This document shows, in pieces, positions 33,251 to 42,804 of a stretch of 64,000 bases of DNA. This stretch comes from Teredinibacter turnerae T7901 (GTDB taxonomy: Bacteria > Pseudomonadota > Gammaproteobacteria > Pseudomonadales > Cellvibrionaceae). Within the stretch, counting starts at the first letter, position 1. Each line of letters begins with the position of its first letter. Both the position numbers and the translations under genes were made by a program. Location of the stretch: positions 2,787,125-2,851,124 of the forward strand of contig NC_012997.1 of assembly GCF_000023025.1 (NCBI RefSeq). The letters are read 5' to 3'. The notes under the pieces are model-generated. The model saw only the letters and a list, made by a program, of their open reading frames with translations, ran no database searches and had not been told where the DNA came from.

Positions 33251-34835
33251 CGGCAAATACCTCGGCCCACTGATCACACAAGGCGCGTACCTGCTGCGGC
33301 TCAGGTTGTAAATGACCATATGCCAGCGCCTGCCAAACCGAGGTGAGCTGAACGGTGTAACGCGATAACTTTGAATTCGCACGCTCTCGCACGAGAAACA
33401 CACACTCGCCTTCGGTGGCACTTTCGCTGAACTCAAATCCGTGACGATGAATCAGCTCCGCGAGTAAAGCGCGGTACAGCAAACTGACAGACGCCCGATA
33501 GGATTTACATTCCCAGAGATGCCACGCATGCGCGGGCACGTCATCCGGCAAACTTTCCCGCGTTACATCCAAACCAAACATGACTTTCGGCGTATCTTGA
33601 ATCGGGCTCTCGGCGGCACCCGCAAATGCCCACTGTTTTAGCGGCGCGCGATAGCGATAAATAACATAGATCGCGAGGATGACAAGTGCTGCGATTACAA
33701 GATATTTGAGCAACACGAATGGCGAGGCGATCACCTTACCCAAAGTCTTAAAAAACCCCGCGTGATGTTCCAGGAATTTAAAAAAACTCACGAACCATTC
33801 AGGAATTTGCTGGGTTTCCTTATCATCATCCAACTCCTTGAAGCGCCAACCTTTAACGGTTTCTGTGCGGTTAAAATCATCCCCCTCCAGTATCTCCAAT
33901 ACCCGTCGTTTCGGCGCAGACTCCGGCTCCATCGCGGCACCGTCACTTGACGTATCGTCGAACTCTGCGACGCCCGTGCCTGTGTCTACAGGGGCAGAAA
34001 TTTCTTCAGAAGCCCGCGCTTCGCTCGGTAACATAAAAGATAGAAAGCTGCCACAACACAAGGTTAACGCCGTAACAATCACTAGGGGCTTAATAGTTTG
34101 AGCCGCACGCATAACCAAATGGCGAAAGCGAATTTCGATATCCCAGGCTTCAAGTTCAATCCGGCGGTTAATGTACAGAGCAAAACCCGCTGTCGCGTAG
34201 AGCGGCGCCATGACGGCCATCACGATGTAGATGATCAAAGCCTCAAGGTAGGATACGAATACGCTGGGTTCCCACACCGCTGACCAAGAGTCCACTGCCG
34301 CTTCTGTCGGGATAAACATGCTCACCAACACGCCGACCGCGAGTATCAGCAGACACTGAACACAAAATGCCACAAAGGTTAACGAGCTCGCAGCACTTGC
34401 GTAAACCCGGTGTAAAGCCGCTTGTCTCATTGAGCGCTGTTGGCCTGTAAGCTGTTCGAGTACGGTTAGCGGCAAATCGAAGGATCGCGTCGGGCTAAAA
34501 CGCCGCACCACTACACTGAAAAAAGCATCTGTTTTGTATACTGCTTTAAGTTGCCGCAAAAAATCTGCAACGCCGACAGGTTCGCCGAAAATGCGCCGAC
34601 TGGCGATAAACAATGGGCCGCGATCAAATAGTGGTTGCAGCAGCCAAACAGGCAGGACTGCGGCCCAAATGGTTTCGCCCCACAACAACCAACAGGGAAT
34701 AAAAATAAACAAGCTGGGTATAAGCCAGCTTAAAAACAACGGCCCCCACCAGACCCGGGCCATTGCCAAGCCCAGGTCTATCGCTTCCCAGGGGGAGCGC
34801 AGTCGCGCTTGTACACAAAGTTTACTCAGATCCAT
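33243..34835 (-). CDS. DUF4129 multi-pass membrane protein
   Basis: A 530-residue membrane protein starting at ATG 34835 (MDLSKLCVQARLRSPWEAIDLGL), two bases after the upstream stop. There are about five helices in the first 285 residues, then an acidic loop, then a further helix (VLLKYLVIAALVILAIYVIYRY). The C-terminal DUF4129 domain is HLWECKSYRASVSLLYRALLAEL with HGFEF and YTVQLTSVWQALAYG, close to the transglutaminase-associated DUF4129 pattern. It is the third gene of the MoxR operon. Function is unknown. Confidence 0.8.
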   Translation of the reverse strand: MDLSKLCVQARLRSPWEAIDLGLAMARVWWGPLFLSWLIPSLFIFIPCWLLWGETIWAAVLPVWLLQPLFDRGPLFIASRRIFGEPVGVADFLRQLKAVYKTDAFFSVVVRRFSPTRSFDLPLTVLEQLTGQQRSMRQAALHRVYASAASSLTFVAFCVQCLLILAVGVLVSMFIPTEAAVDSWSAVWEPSVFVSYLEALIIYIVMAVMAPLYATAGFALYINRRIELEAWDIEIRFRHLVMRAAQTIKPLVIVTALTLCCGSFLSFMLPSEARASEEISAPVDTGTGVAEFDDTSSDGAAMEPESAPKRRVLEILEGDDFNRTETVKGWRFKELDDDKETQQIPEWFVSFFKFLEHHAGFFKTLGKVIASPFVLLKYLVIAALVILAIYVIYRYRAPLKQWAFAGAAESPIQDTPKVMFGLDVTRESLPDDVPAHAWHLWECKSYRASVSLLYRALLAELIHRHGFEFSESATEGECVFLVRERANSKLSRYTVQLTSVWQALAYGHLQPEPQQVRALCDQWAEVFADE

Positions 34836-34837
34836 GC

Positions 34838-35782
34838 TCAGCGTGCCCGCCCAGCGAATAAAAAATAGATTGCCACCAACGCCCAGAGACACCCGCCCAC
34901 ACTATATTTTACGGCAACCGGTAAAGCGGCAGACGATGACCAAAAAGCCTCGAGGAATGCGGCAATAATGAGCATTAAAGTTGAACCGTACACAATAATC
35001 ACGGCCTCTCTACCCGCCACTCGCAGGGCATCCAGGCGCGATAACCGCCCTGGGGCGATCAGGGCATAGCCGAGTTTCATGCCCGCAGCACCGCTAAACA
35101 CTATGGCGGTTAGCTCAAAAGCGCCGTGCCCGACGACAAAAGGATAAAACGTGGAGGTGTAACCCATTTGCGTCAAATGGCCTGCAACCGAGCCAATAGA
35201 TAAACCGTTAAAAACCAGGAAAAATATCGAGCCCACACCAAATAAAATGCCGCCTGCAAAGGTCCGGAAGCTCACTCCGATATTGTTTTTGATATAAAAC
35301 CCAAACATCGCCAAATCGGTTTCGCTGTCGCGCTCACGCCCGATTTTTTCTGCATCTGGATCGTACATTGACTCAAAGCTTTGCACCTGCTCGGCTGGCG
35401 CCACACTGTAAATCAGCTCGCTATTGCTGTAGCAACCCACACCCATCACCAGCAATGGCAGAGTAAACAACGCCAGCGCCAGCAGCACAAAACGGGCATT
35501 CCGACGAATGGCGAGAGGAAACTCGAATACAATAAAATCTAACCACTGGTAGCGAAAACGCCGATTCTTTTGATAAAAGCGGTGATGCGCATCAATAACC
35601 AAAGCGTTCAAGCGGTCGACCAGCTGCGGGCTGTATCGGCGATGTTTAGCCAGCGCCAGGTGGTGACAAACTGTACGAAAATTCTGCGGAAACTGTGTAT
35701 CACGCGGTTTTTTTTCGGCCAGCTCCGATTCAAGTTTTTCCCACAAAGGGGCATGTTGCACTTCGAAGAGTTCCTGTTTCAC
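34838..35782 (-). CDS. Stage II sporulation protein M-like (DUF95) membrane protein
   Basis: A 314-residue integral membrane protein. A 100-residue cytoplasmic start (LSAKHRRYSPQLVDRLNALV type) is followed by about five helices. The FYIKNNIGVSFRTFAGGILFGVGSIFFLVFNGLSIG segment with VVGHGAFELTAIVFSGAAGMKLGYALIAPG is the SpoIIM/DUF95 signature. In non-sporulating bacteria this family lies next to MoxR and RDD genes, as here, and has no established role. It overlaps the RDD gene by ATGA. Confidence 0.87.
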   Translation of the reverse strand: MKQELFEVQHAPLWEKLESELAEKKPRDTQFPQNFRTVCHHLALAKHRRYSPQLVDRLNALVIDAHHRFYQKNRRFRYQWLDFIVFEFPLAIRRNARFVLLALALFTLPLLVMGVGCYSNSELIYSVAPAEQVQSFESMYDPDAEKIGRERDSETDLAMFGFYIKNNIGVSFRTFAGGILFGVGSIFFLVFNGLSIGSVAGHLTQMGYTSTFYPFVVGHGAFELTAIVFSGAAGMKLGYALIAPGRLSRLDALRVAGREAVIIVYGSTLMLIIAAFLEAFWSSSAALPVAVKYSVGGCLWALVAIYFLFAGRAR

Positions 35783-36477
35783 TGTCTTCGCCCCAATAGC
35801 CAGGCGCCCACACCCTGAACATAGCGCACCGCCGCGCCACCGGATTTTTGCGTTAAAGGTTGCAGGATTGTCGCCAGCTCTTCCTTGCGGCTTTCGCTCA
35901 ATTGTTTATGCCGCTGGGCAAAGCCGGTAAACGCTACCTGGTCTTCTAAATCGAGTATTAGAGGTGGGGTTTGCGAGGGGACGTCGGGCAGGTCAGCTGC
36001 GCGCTTATCTGCGGCTTGTCGATAGATGACCAATGAGCCTGCTGCGAGATCACCCAAACGTTGGAACCGGCTGTTTGAGATCATGCAAACTAGTCCAAAC
36101 GCGTAGCCCACCGGCAGAAAATCGGCGGCGCGCAAGAGGTTTCTTACCAGCGATGTGCTCCAGGTTACTGGAGTTAAATCATCGTTGACCACCGCCAAGC
36201 CCAGCGCCTTCTTGCCAGGTGTTTGGCCGTTGCGGAGTACTTCAAAAACGACCGGATATAACCACTCGATAAAAAAAGAAATGAGCAGAATAACCGCTAA
36301 ACCGGTGTTACCTAAAAACGCGAAGGCTAAGCCAATCACCAACAGTACGATTGTACGAATAGCAAAATCCATCGCGTAAGCCAACACGCGGGGCACAGGC
36401 CCGGCCAGCCGGGCGCTAAGCTCAATGGCTTCAGGCGTTTCAACAAGATAACCCGTATCGAGTTTTTCCTGAATCAT
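35779..36477 (-). CDS. RDD family membrane protein
   Basis: A 232-residue protein, the first gene of the six-gene MoxR operon. The RDD domain (about 22-155) has the characteristic AYAMDFAIRTIVLLVIGL first helix with Arg/Asp positions and the NGQTPGKKALGLAVV segment. A third helix region LLRAADFLPVGYAFGLVCMISN is followed by QRLGDLAAGSLVIYR. The soluble tail is specific to this lineage. The family is proposed to move ions or small solutes, but the role in this operon is not known. Confidence 0.85.
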   Translation of the reverse strand: MIQEKLDTGYLVETPEAIELSARLAGPVPRVLAYAMDFAIRTIVLLVIGLAFAFLGNTGLAVILLISFFIEWLYPVVFEVLRNGQTPGKKALGLAVVNDDLTPVTWSTSLVRNLLRAADFLPVGYAFGLVCMISNSRFQRLGDLAAGSLVIYRQAADKRAADLPDVPSQTPPLILDLEDQVAFTGFAQRHKQLSESRKEELATILQPLTQKSGGAAVRYVQGVGAWLLGRRQ

Positions 36478-36618
36478 GCGGTTATCTCAATAACGTCTCA
36501 ACTCATACCCAGTTGCTGGGGCCTTGGCTAAACGCCCAATGTTGTTTGGAAAAGGTATCTCCCAACGACGCAACCGCAGTTACACCCAATATTTGCATCG
36601 CAACAATTGATCAGGCAT

Positions 36619-37092
36619 TTACTCCGCATCAATGTACTGATTGATTTTGTATTGAAGGTAGATAACGCTGAAGAAAAAGGTAAGAATCGGGCCAATACGG
36701 CTTGGGTCGCTTGCAGAAATATTGGCAACCTGATGAATGCGACTTCGCAAGCGAAAGGCCCAAATAACAAACATTATCGACCCAGCAAGACTCAGGAGGC
36801 TGAGCACCATAGTAACGGTTGGATTGCCGAGCGGAATGTTAGAGGCGAAGCCAATAAAGTATAACCCCAGTGTCGCCCCCATAAATAGCGGGCTTATGGG
36901 ATTTTCAATAACCGGGTTAATCTGGCGAGTTCGAGAAAACAGCCAATAAAAGCTGTAAATTCCCAGTGTAATTACGCCAAGACCAAAAACCGCCCAAGCG
37001 GTAAAGCGCGGAAATATCGCACTCAGCTTTCCTGCTGAGGGTGCGTTAACTTCCGATTGAGGCGCACTGTAAGGGTTTGCTGTTTCCGTCAT
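36619..37092 (-). CDS. Small four-helix membrane protein, DUF4234-like
   Basis: A 157-residue inner-membrane protein. The start is ATG 37092 (MTETANPYSAPQSEV) with a GGAG site; the longer frame adds seven residues without support. Four hydrophobic stretches are visible, the first being FGLGVITLGIYSFYWLFSRTRQIN. That pattern (a helix ending in YxxYW, then basic residues) resembles DUF4234 and related small membrane families. The NPYxAP start is common to many such proteins of marine gammaproteobacteria. No function can be assigned. Confidence 0.6.
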   Translation of the reverse strand: MTETANPYSAPQSEVNAPSAGKLSAIFPRFTAWAVFGLGVITLGIYSFYWLFSRTRQINPVIENPISPLFMGATLGLYFIGFASNIPLGNPTVTMVLSLLSLAGSIMFVIWAFRLRSRIHQVANISASDPSRIGPILTFFFSVIYLQYKINQYIDAE

Positions 37093-37264
37093 GATTGAGC
37101 TCCGTGTTGTCATCGTAACGTAAGCGCAATCCTACCCTGTTATTAAAACGGCTGGCAACTTAAAGGTCGAGTTTTCAGATGAATGAAAACCGCGCGAACA
37201 TTAACGCGGTATTATTCACCATCAGAAAAATTGATACCTATTAATTTCGCAGGGCTCTTGGGGC

Positions 37265-37690
37265 CTAATTTAATACCTCCACACCTATCACGCCGAGCAA
37301 CACGATATTTGCCAACAACCCAATCAGAAAGAAGTAACTGCGCGGGCTGGGGTTACGCTCTGTAGCGATGCCGTAATAAAGCGCCATGTGCAAAATTCTC
37401 GCTACCGCATAAACCGCGAGGAGCACGCCCGTCCACATGCCATCTATCTGTAACACCAGCGCCAGAAGACCAGTCGCAAGCATAAGCGGTGTATTTTCCA
37501 AGGAATTCATGAAAGTCCGCTGAGCGCGAAACACGAAGGAGTCGTGACTGAGGTTCTCCGGCATTTTCCCGGGAACCGCGCCCGGCTGACGCGCCTTCAC
37601 TGTGGCTGCCACCACCGATTGAACAACGACCGTAACAATAATGAACCACAGGCTCACGGCGGCTAGACTGGCGTAAAGGGATGTTGACAT
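37265..37690 (-). CDS. MAPEG family membrane protein
   Basis: A 141-residue protein with four predicted membrane helices. The segment FRAQRTFMNSLENTPLMLATGLLAL carries the conserved Arg/Asn/Glu set of the MAPEG superfamily (in eukaryotes, glutathione-linked eicosanoid enzymes). RILHMALYYGIATERNPSPRSYFFLIG is the typical third-fourth helix region. Bacterial members may conjugate or reduce lipid-derived electrophiles, but the substrate is unknown. It stands alone between unrelated genes. Confidence 0.82.
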   Translation of the reverse strand: MSTSLYASLAAVSLWFIIVTVVVQSVVAATVKARQPGAVPGKMPENLSHDSFVFRAQRTFMNSLENTPLMLATGLLALVLQIDGMWTGVLLAVYAVARILHMALYYGIATERNPSPRSYFFLIGLLANIVLLGVIGVEVLN

Positions 37691-37916
37691 ATGGCTCTCC
37701 GGGCTTATTTGCGCGTTTTTATTCCAGCGTTGTTATTCCAGCGTGAAAGTTTGACCTTCTTCTGTAGAGAAAATCTTAGTGTACACGCTATATTCGTTTA
37801 TTTACGTTAGCACGGTCACTTTGGATGACCCCAACCATGAACCACATAGATGGGAATTCGCCAAATAAACCGGCTCAAGCTGTTAGACTACGCGTTTTGC
37901 CTAAAACGGAGGCGTT

Positions 37917-38543
37917 ATGACCGACAAACCCACCCTCACCAGCAACGAAGAAATCGCCAGCTACGGCATCGGCCGTCAGGTTGGCGATCAAATTGCGAGC
38001 AACGCGTTCAGTGGTATTGTTCCCGAAGCCGTGGCACAAGGGCTGGTAGATTCGCTGAAAGGTGCTGCACTGGCAATACCTGGCGAAGAGATCAACAAGG
38101 CGTTCCAAGCCTTGCAAAACAGAATCCAAGCAGAAGAAGCCGAGAAAGCGAAAAAGTTCGCGGCTGAAGGCGAAGCTTTCCTGGCGGAAAACGCTAAAAA
38201 AGAAGGCATTGTAGTGACCGAATCCGGCCTGCAGTACGAAATTCTCTCAGTCGGCGACGGTGACAAGCCAACCCTCACTTCCAAAGTGAAAACGCACTAC
38301 CACGGCACCCTTGTTGACGGCACTGTGTTCGATAGTTCAGTAAACCGTGGCCAGCCCGCCGAATTTCCGGTAAATGGTGTGATAGCCGGTTGGACCGAAG
38401 CGCTGCAAATGATGCCCGTCGGCTCTAAGTGGCGATTGTATGTACCCTATCAATTGGCGTATGGCGAGCGTGGTGCCGGTGGCGCAATCGGGCCTTACGC
38501 AGCACTGGTATTTGAAGTGGAACTGCTGGAGATCACTGGCTAA
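37917..38543 (+). CDS. FKBP-type peptidyl-prolyl isomerase, FklB-like
   Basis: A 208-residue protein with an N-terminal helical dimerisation part (1-95, rich in Ala/Glu/Lys) and a C-terminal FKBP domain. The FKBP part shows [49 protein letters not shown] and [11 protein letters not shown]. No signal peptide is seen, so it is probably cytoplasmic, like FklB; FkpA-type proteins are exported. Its TAA overlaps the rdgC ATG (TAATG), so the two are co-translated, a pairing I would not predict from their functions. Confidence 0.9.
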   Translation: MTDKPTLTSNEEIASYGIGRQVGDQIASNAFSGIVPEAVAQGLVDSLKGAALAIPGEEINKAFQALQNRIQAEEAEKAKKFAAEGEAFLAENAKKEGIVVTESGLQYEILSVGDGDKPTLTSKVKTHYHGTLVDGTVFDSSVNRGQPAEFPVNGVIAGWTEALQMMPVGSKWRLYVPYQLAYGERGAGGAIGPYAALVFEVELLEITG

Positions 38544-39472
38544 TGTGGTTTAAAAACCTGCGCGTGTATCGCTTAACACGCGCTTTTGAATCCTCCCCGG
38601 AAGCGCTTGCCGAAACCCTGGAGAACTTTGCGTTCCAACCCTGCGGCAAGCTCGATCCGGTACGCTACGGCTGGGTACCCCCGCTAGGTCGCCATGGCAC
38701 ATCACTGGTACACGCCACCAATGGCAATATTATGGTGTGCGCCAAGCGGCAAGAAAAAATTCTTCCCGCTGCCGTGGTCAAAGAAGAGCTGGACGAACGC
38801 GTGGCCGCTATCTCAGCAGAGGAAGGTCGCCATGTGGGCCGCAAGGAGCGCGACAGCCTGAAGGACGAAGTGATCTTTGATCTGCTACCTCGGGCATTGG
38901 CAAAGTCCTCTATGGATTTTGCCTACATCGCCCCGAGCGAGCGCCTGGTGTACGTTAACGTCACCAGCAGCAAGCGCGCTGAGGAGCTGCTCAGTGCGTT
39001 GCGCGAAGCCCTGGGCACTATGTCTGCGATCCCCCTGAACAGCGTAAACCCACCCGTTGCCAGCATGACCGAATGGCTGCGCAGCTCAGAGCTGCCTGCG
39101 CCGTTTCAGTTGGGCGAAGAATGCGAGCTGCAAGCACCTAAAGACGATCGCATTATCCGTTGTAAAAATCAGGACCTTACCGCAGATGAAATTCTGAACC
39201 ACATCCATTCCGGTATGGTCGTCAACAAACTTGCACTTACATGGAACGACGCAATCCATTTTATTGTGGACGATCAGCTTGCCATTAAACGGCTGAAATT
39301 CGATGATAAATTGCTCGAACTGGCAGGAGAACGAAACCCGGAATCGGCTGCAGAAGAATTCGATACAGATTTCGCCGTGATGTCCACAGAACTAAAACAA
39401 TTCGTAGCAGACCTGTTAAATGCGTTTGGCGGCATCAACGAGAGCGCGCCAGCAATAGAAGCAGACCAATAA
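38543..39472 (+). CDS. rdgC: Recombination-associated protein RdgC
   Basis: Ring-forming DNA-binding protein that limits RecA action during replication and recombination. The product of 309 residues begins [13 protein letters not shown], the family start. The [16 protein letters not shown] and [19 protein letters not shown] segments are characteristic, and the length matches the family. It follows the FKBP gene with a one-base overlap. A small hairpin (39497-39514) without a T-tract lies after the stop. Confidence 0.95.
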   Translation: MWFKNLRVYRLTRAFESSPEALAETLENFAFQPCGKLDPVRYGWVPPLGRHGTSLVHATNGNIMVCAKRQEKILPAAVVKEELDERVAAISAEEGRHVGRKERDSLKDEVIFDLLPRALAKSSMDFAYIAPSERLVYVNVTSSKRAEELLSALREALGTMSAIPLNSVNPPVASMTEWLRSSELPAPFQLGEECELQAPKDDRIIRCKNQDLTADEILNHIHSGMVVNKLALTWNDAIHFIVDDQLAIKRLKFDDKLLELAGERNPESAAEEFDTDFAVMSTELKQFVADLLNAFGGINESAPAIEADQ

Positions 39473-39577
39473 GCCTCTAAAAAATCACAGATAAAATCTG
39501 CAAGGACGCAGATTGCTACAACTCGGTGGCATACTCATTTATTGCCACCTATTTTATGTACTTCCCAGTAATGCAGC

Positions 39578-40120
39578 TCAACCTTGCTGACTTTGGAGTA
39601 CGTTCACAACCAGCTCAACGACCCTATCCCCCATGGTAACTGTAAGCTGACTATCGGTAATACTCACAGACATTTCACATGTCCGTTCCAGTTGCTCGGC
39701 AAGTGTTGAGATCGCCGCAAAATCAAATTGACGAACCTCTGCGCTCAAAGGCTCATACGCGTTCGCGGACTGTTGCCACCACACGTCGGACTTTGTATTG
39801 AAACTGTAAACCCAAACTTCCGTTGCCTGCCGACAGGCTTTTTTTATTTTTTCCGCCGCGGGCTCCCCTACATCGACCCACAGGTCCACAGTGTCGTGCA
39901 AAGATTTGAGCCAAATATCCGGAGTTTCGGGGGTCGACAAACCTTTGGTAAATTCCAGTCGTTCGTGATAATGCAGGCAATAAGCCATCAAGCGCACCAG
40001 CATTCGCTCGGGCTTTTCGCTGGGGTGCAAGGCCAGAGTAAGTTGAAGCGAATCAAAAATAGAACGATCAAAATCATTTAAATGCACGGTGCACTTATAG
40101 ATGGTTGCATTTAAGGCCAT
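39578..40120 (-). CDS. yaeQ: YaeQ family protein
   Basis: A 180-residue protein starting at ATG 40120 (MALNATIYKCTVHLNDFDR), the family start; the open frame extends 28 residues further without support. The LTLALHPSEKPERMLVRLMAYCLHY and LWVDVGEPAAEKIKKAC segments are diagnostic. The fold is related to PD-(D/E)XK nucleases. The biochemical role is unknown, although the E. coli protein has been linked to RfaH suppression. It lies just downstream of the xylanase terminator and has no operon partner. Confidence 0.9.
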   Translation of the reverse strand: MALNATIYKCTVHLNDFDRSIFDSLQLTLALHPSEKPERMLVRLMAYCLHYHERLEFTKGLSTPETPDIWLKSLHDTVDLWVDVGEPAAEKIKKACRQATEVWVYSFNTKSDVWWQQSANAYEPLSAEVRQFDFAAISTLAEQLERTCEMSVSITDSQLTVTMGDRVVELVVNVLQSQQG

Positions 40121-40166
40121 AAAAATCACTCGCGAATGGGGGACAGAAAAGTAGGCATCATAAACC

Positions 40167-40202
40167 AAAAAAGCACAACCACCAGCGGCAGTTGTGCTTT
40201 TC
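40167..40202 (-). terminator. Rho-independent terminator after the GH10 xylanase
   Basis: On the minus strand AAAAGCACAAC pairs with GTTGTGCTTTT over 11 bp around a 12-base loop and is followed by more T. It begins 20 bases past the xylanase stop. Confidence 0.9.
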
Positions 40203-40221
40203 AAGGATGAGAGACTAGCCT

Positions 40222-42111
40222 TTACTCGCCGAGGAACGCCTCGATCAAACCGTCAACCACAGGCTTGGCTTCGTATGGCCCGTCGGATGGACCACCAAAC
40301 AGCAGAGGCCAGTCATCCGCGCCCTGGCGCTCACTGAAGTCTAACAACCAGCTGTCGCCGTCCCAGATACCCCAAACGGTGAAGCCGCCGCGCTGCGCCG
40401 GTGGTACAACATCCAGATAGGTTTTCAAAATTGCCTTATAGCGCGCTTTTTGTAATGCGGCCGCCGTAGCTGTGTAGCTGGTGTACTGAGGGAATGGCGT
40501 GCTCGCATAAGGGTTGTTCACGGGCACATCCAGTTCGGTTACTTTCACTTTTAAGCCGCGATCGACAATCGCCTGGAACGCCTGTGCAATTGCACTGGTG
40601 CTGGGCCAGTCGATCTGCACGTGCATCTGGAAACCGACACCATCGATAGGTGCGTTTTGCGCAAGTAGATCGTCTACCAGATTTTCAAGACACTGCAACT
40701 TATTGGCGTTACCGCCTTCTGTGTCGTAATCGTTGTAGTAAAGATCCGCATCCGGGTCACCGGCACGCGCTGCACGGAAAGCATTACCGACGAAATCTGC
40801 ACCCAGCTGTTGGTAGAAGAGCGAGTTTCTCCAACAATTGTTGTTTTCATCGATAACCTCGTTAACCACATCCCAACTCTGCACGCGGCCAGCAAAATGC
40901 TCAGCGACTGTTGTAACGTGAGTATCGAGCATCGCTTCGAAATCGCCACTGTAGCTCTTCATCCAATTGGGAACCTGGTAATCAGAATGCCAAACAAATG
41001 TGTGGCCATGCACACCGACGCCATTTGTTGTTGCCCAATCCACTAGTTGATCCGCTTGTGCGAAACTGTAAGTATCTTCCGCAGGATGCATATAGCTCAT
41101 TTTCATAATGTTTTCAGCGGTGATTTGGCTGAACTCATTAACCACAGTATTTTGCATTTCCGGCGTATTCAGGAAACGGCCGTTAACGGCTACACCGAAT
41201 GGGAAGTCAGCGTAAGTATAGAGGCCACCGCCACCGGAAGTAGACGTACTGGAGCTTGAAGACGAACTCGATGAACTGCTTGAGCTTGATGATGAACTGC
41301 TTGAAGACGAGCTTGAGGTAGAGCCGCCGCTTGAAGATGACGACGAGGAAGAGCTGCTCGAACTGCTGGATGAGCTAGACGAGCTGGAACTGGAGGAGCT
41401 GCCGCCACAGGTCGACACTATGCCACCGTTACCCGATTGGCTTTCACAGGTGTTACGGCCAATGCAACTTTGATTGTTTTCCCAGCCCCAGCCATTATCC
41501 TGATTCGCACACAGTGGACGCAATGGGTCTTGATACCACTGACACATCTCCATGCACTGACCACCGCTGGACGAGCTGGAGCTGCTGGAACTGGAGGACG
41601 AGCTAGAGCTACTAGAGGAGTTGGAGCTCGAGCTGGACGAGCTAGAAGAACTTGAACTTGAACTTGAACTTGACGAACTTGAACTGGATGAGCTCGAGCT
41701 GCTGGAGCCACCGGTACATACATCGCCAGTTACGTTGACAATTTCGGCTGAACTACCGGTACCTTGAAACCCGAACGAGACACTCGCCCCAGGGGCAATA
41801 GCACCGTTCCATGCAAAATTACTCGCGCTATAGGGGTTATTACCGGAAAGCGTGGCGTTCCACAAGCTTGTTACACGATTGTCACCAGAGTATTGCCAAG
41901 CGACACTCCAGCCATTTACAGCTGCGCCGGTATCATTACTGATAACGATGTTCGCGGTAAAGCCTGAATTCCAAGAATTGGTTACCACATAATCACAAGC
42001 GGCATTAGCGCCCGCAGCAAAGGTAGCCATAGCCAAAGTTAAACCTGCTGCGCCCAGTGAGCGTTTTACTGCGCTCGCAATCACAGAGGCCGAATTAGCC
42101 GGTTGAATCAT
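40222..42111 (-). CDS. Secreted modular endo-beta-1,4-xylanase: CBM2 - CBM10 - GH10
   Basis: A 629-residue secreted enzyme. A signal peptide (about 1-37) is followed by a CBM2 module (C39 to C132, with NSWNSGF, NGWSVAW and NFAWNG). A poly-serine linker, a CBM10 module (C186-C235 with WGWENNQSCIGRNTC), a second poly-serine linker and the GH10 catalytic domain (about 297-629) come next. The acid/base is E418 in WDVVNE and the nucleophile E526 in TELDV. CBM2 and CBM10 bind crystalline cellulose, so the enzyme is held on plant cell walls while it cuts xylan. The gene is monocistronic with an AGGAG site and its own terminator. Confidence 0.95.
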   Translation of the reverse strand: MIQPANSASVIASAVKRSLGAAGLTLAMATFAAGANAACDYVVTNSWNSGFTANIVISNDTGAAVNGWSVAWQYSGDNRVTSLWNATLSGNNPYSASNFAWNGAIAPGASVSFGFQGTGSSAEIVNVTGDVCTGGSSSSSSSSSSSSSSSSSSSSSSSSSSSSNSSSSSSSSSSSSSSSSSSGGQCMEMCQWYQDPLRPLCANQDNGWGWENNQSCIGRNTCESQSGNGGIVSTCGGSSSSSSSSSSSSSSSSSSSSSSSSGGSTSSSSSSSSSSSSSSSSSSSSSSSTSTSGGGGLYTYADFPFGVAVNGRFLNTPEMQNTVVNEFSQITAENIMKMSYMHPAEDTYSFAQADQLVDWATTNGVGVHGHTFVWHSDYQVPNWMKSYSGDFEAMLDTHVTTVAEHFAGRVQSWDVVNEVIDENNNCWRNSLFYQQLGADFVGNAFRAARAGDPDADLYYNDYDTEGGNANKLQCLENLVDDLLAQNAPIDGVGFQMHVQIDWPSTSAIAQAFQAIVDRGLKVKVTELDVPVNNPYASTPFPQYTSYTATAAALQKARYKAILKTYLDVVPPAQRGGFTVWGIWDGDSWLLDFSERQGADDWPLLFGGPSDGPYEAKPVVDGLIEAFLGE

Positions 42112-42804
42112 AAGTGCACTCCTGAGGTAGTTTTATATAGTTCCACAGCCTCTTATTGTTTTATTTACCGTACAGAAACATTTGTCACTCACCACAAAAG
42201 CCAAGAATAAACATAGGTTATTTTCGGCTAATTTCTGCAAAGGGTCTCGACTGTGTTACAGCTAAATTGCCGACACATATCGGCAATATTCAATGCGCAA
42301 TGAGTATTGCGGATTAAATTCGTATTATTCGTTCACTTGATCGACAACAAAAATATTATTAATTTTTAGGCACATGTCACAAAAGACGCCAGAGATAAAC
42401 AAGGCTAGCAAGCAGGCAGAAAGAGGTATGCATTTGAGGACAAAATTTCGCATAAATAAGTAGTACATCCACGCGAAAAAAACGCACCAAAGAGTGGGAT
42501 TTTTAGCTAAACCTCAGCCTTTTCAGCAATCGCTGGCTTATGGTCTTTTGTACCACCATCAGCACAACAAAGCTACAGGACGCGCGAGGAACGCGAACCG
42601 GTGCACCTTTTAAATACGCTTAACATGGCAACCGACAGCTGCGCTAGAGATGCTGACCGAAATTTAATTCCCCTTAAAAATTAGATCAACCTGTACGCTG
42701 TATACATGTAGACCAATATGTCGCGGCGATTAAAATTAGAACAGCCAAAGACACGTGCTCATTATTTCACTTCAGCTGTAAACTTAGGCCTCTGAAAAAA
42801 ACCG
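42112..42804. other. Gene-free region upstream of the xylanase
   Basis: About 690 AT-rich bases with no credible coding frame. The xylanase ribosome-binding site (AGGAG) and a TATATAA-like -10 box lie near 42120-42140 on the minus strand, but no good -35 is seen. No operator could be identified with confidence. Confidence 0.5.

Noticed and set aside
41190-41723. Ala/Gln/Val-rich frames and repeat-like sequence across the xylanase linkers, CRISPR-like at first sight
   Set aside because: The periodicity is 3 bases from poly-serine coding; there are no uniform repeats with unique spacers.
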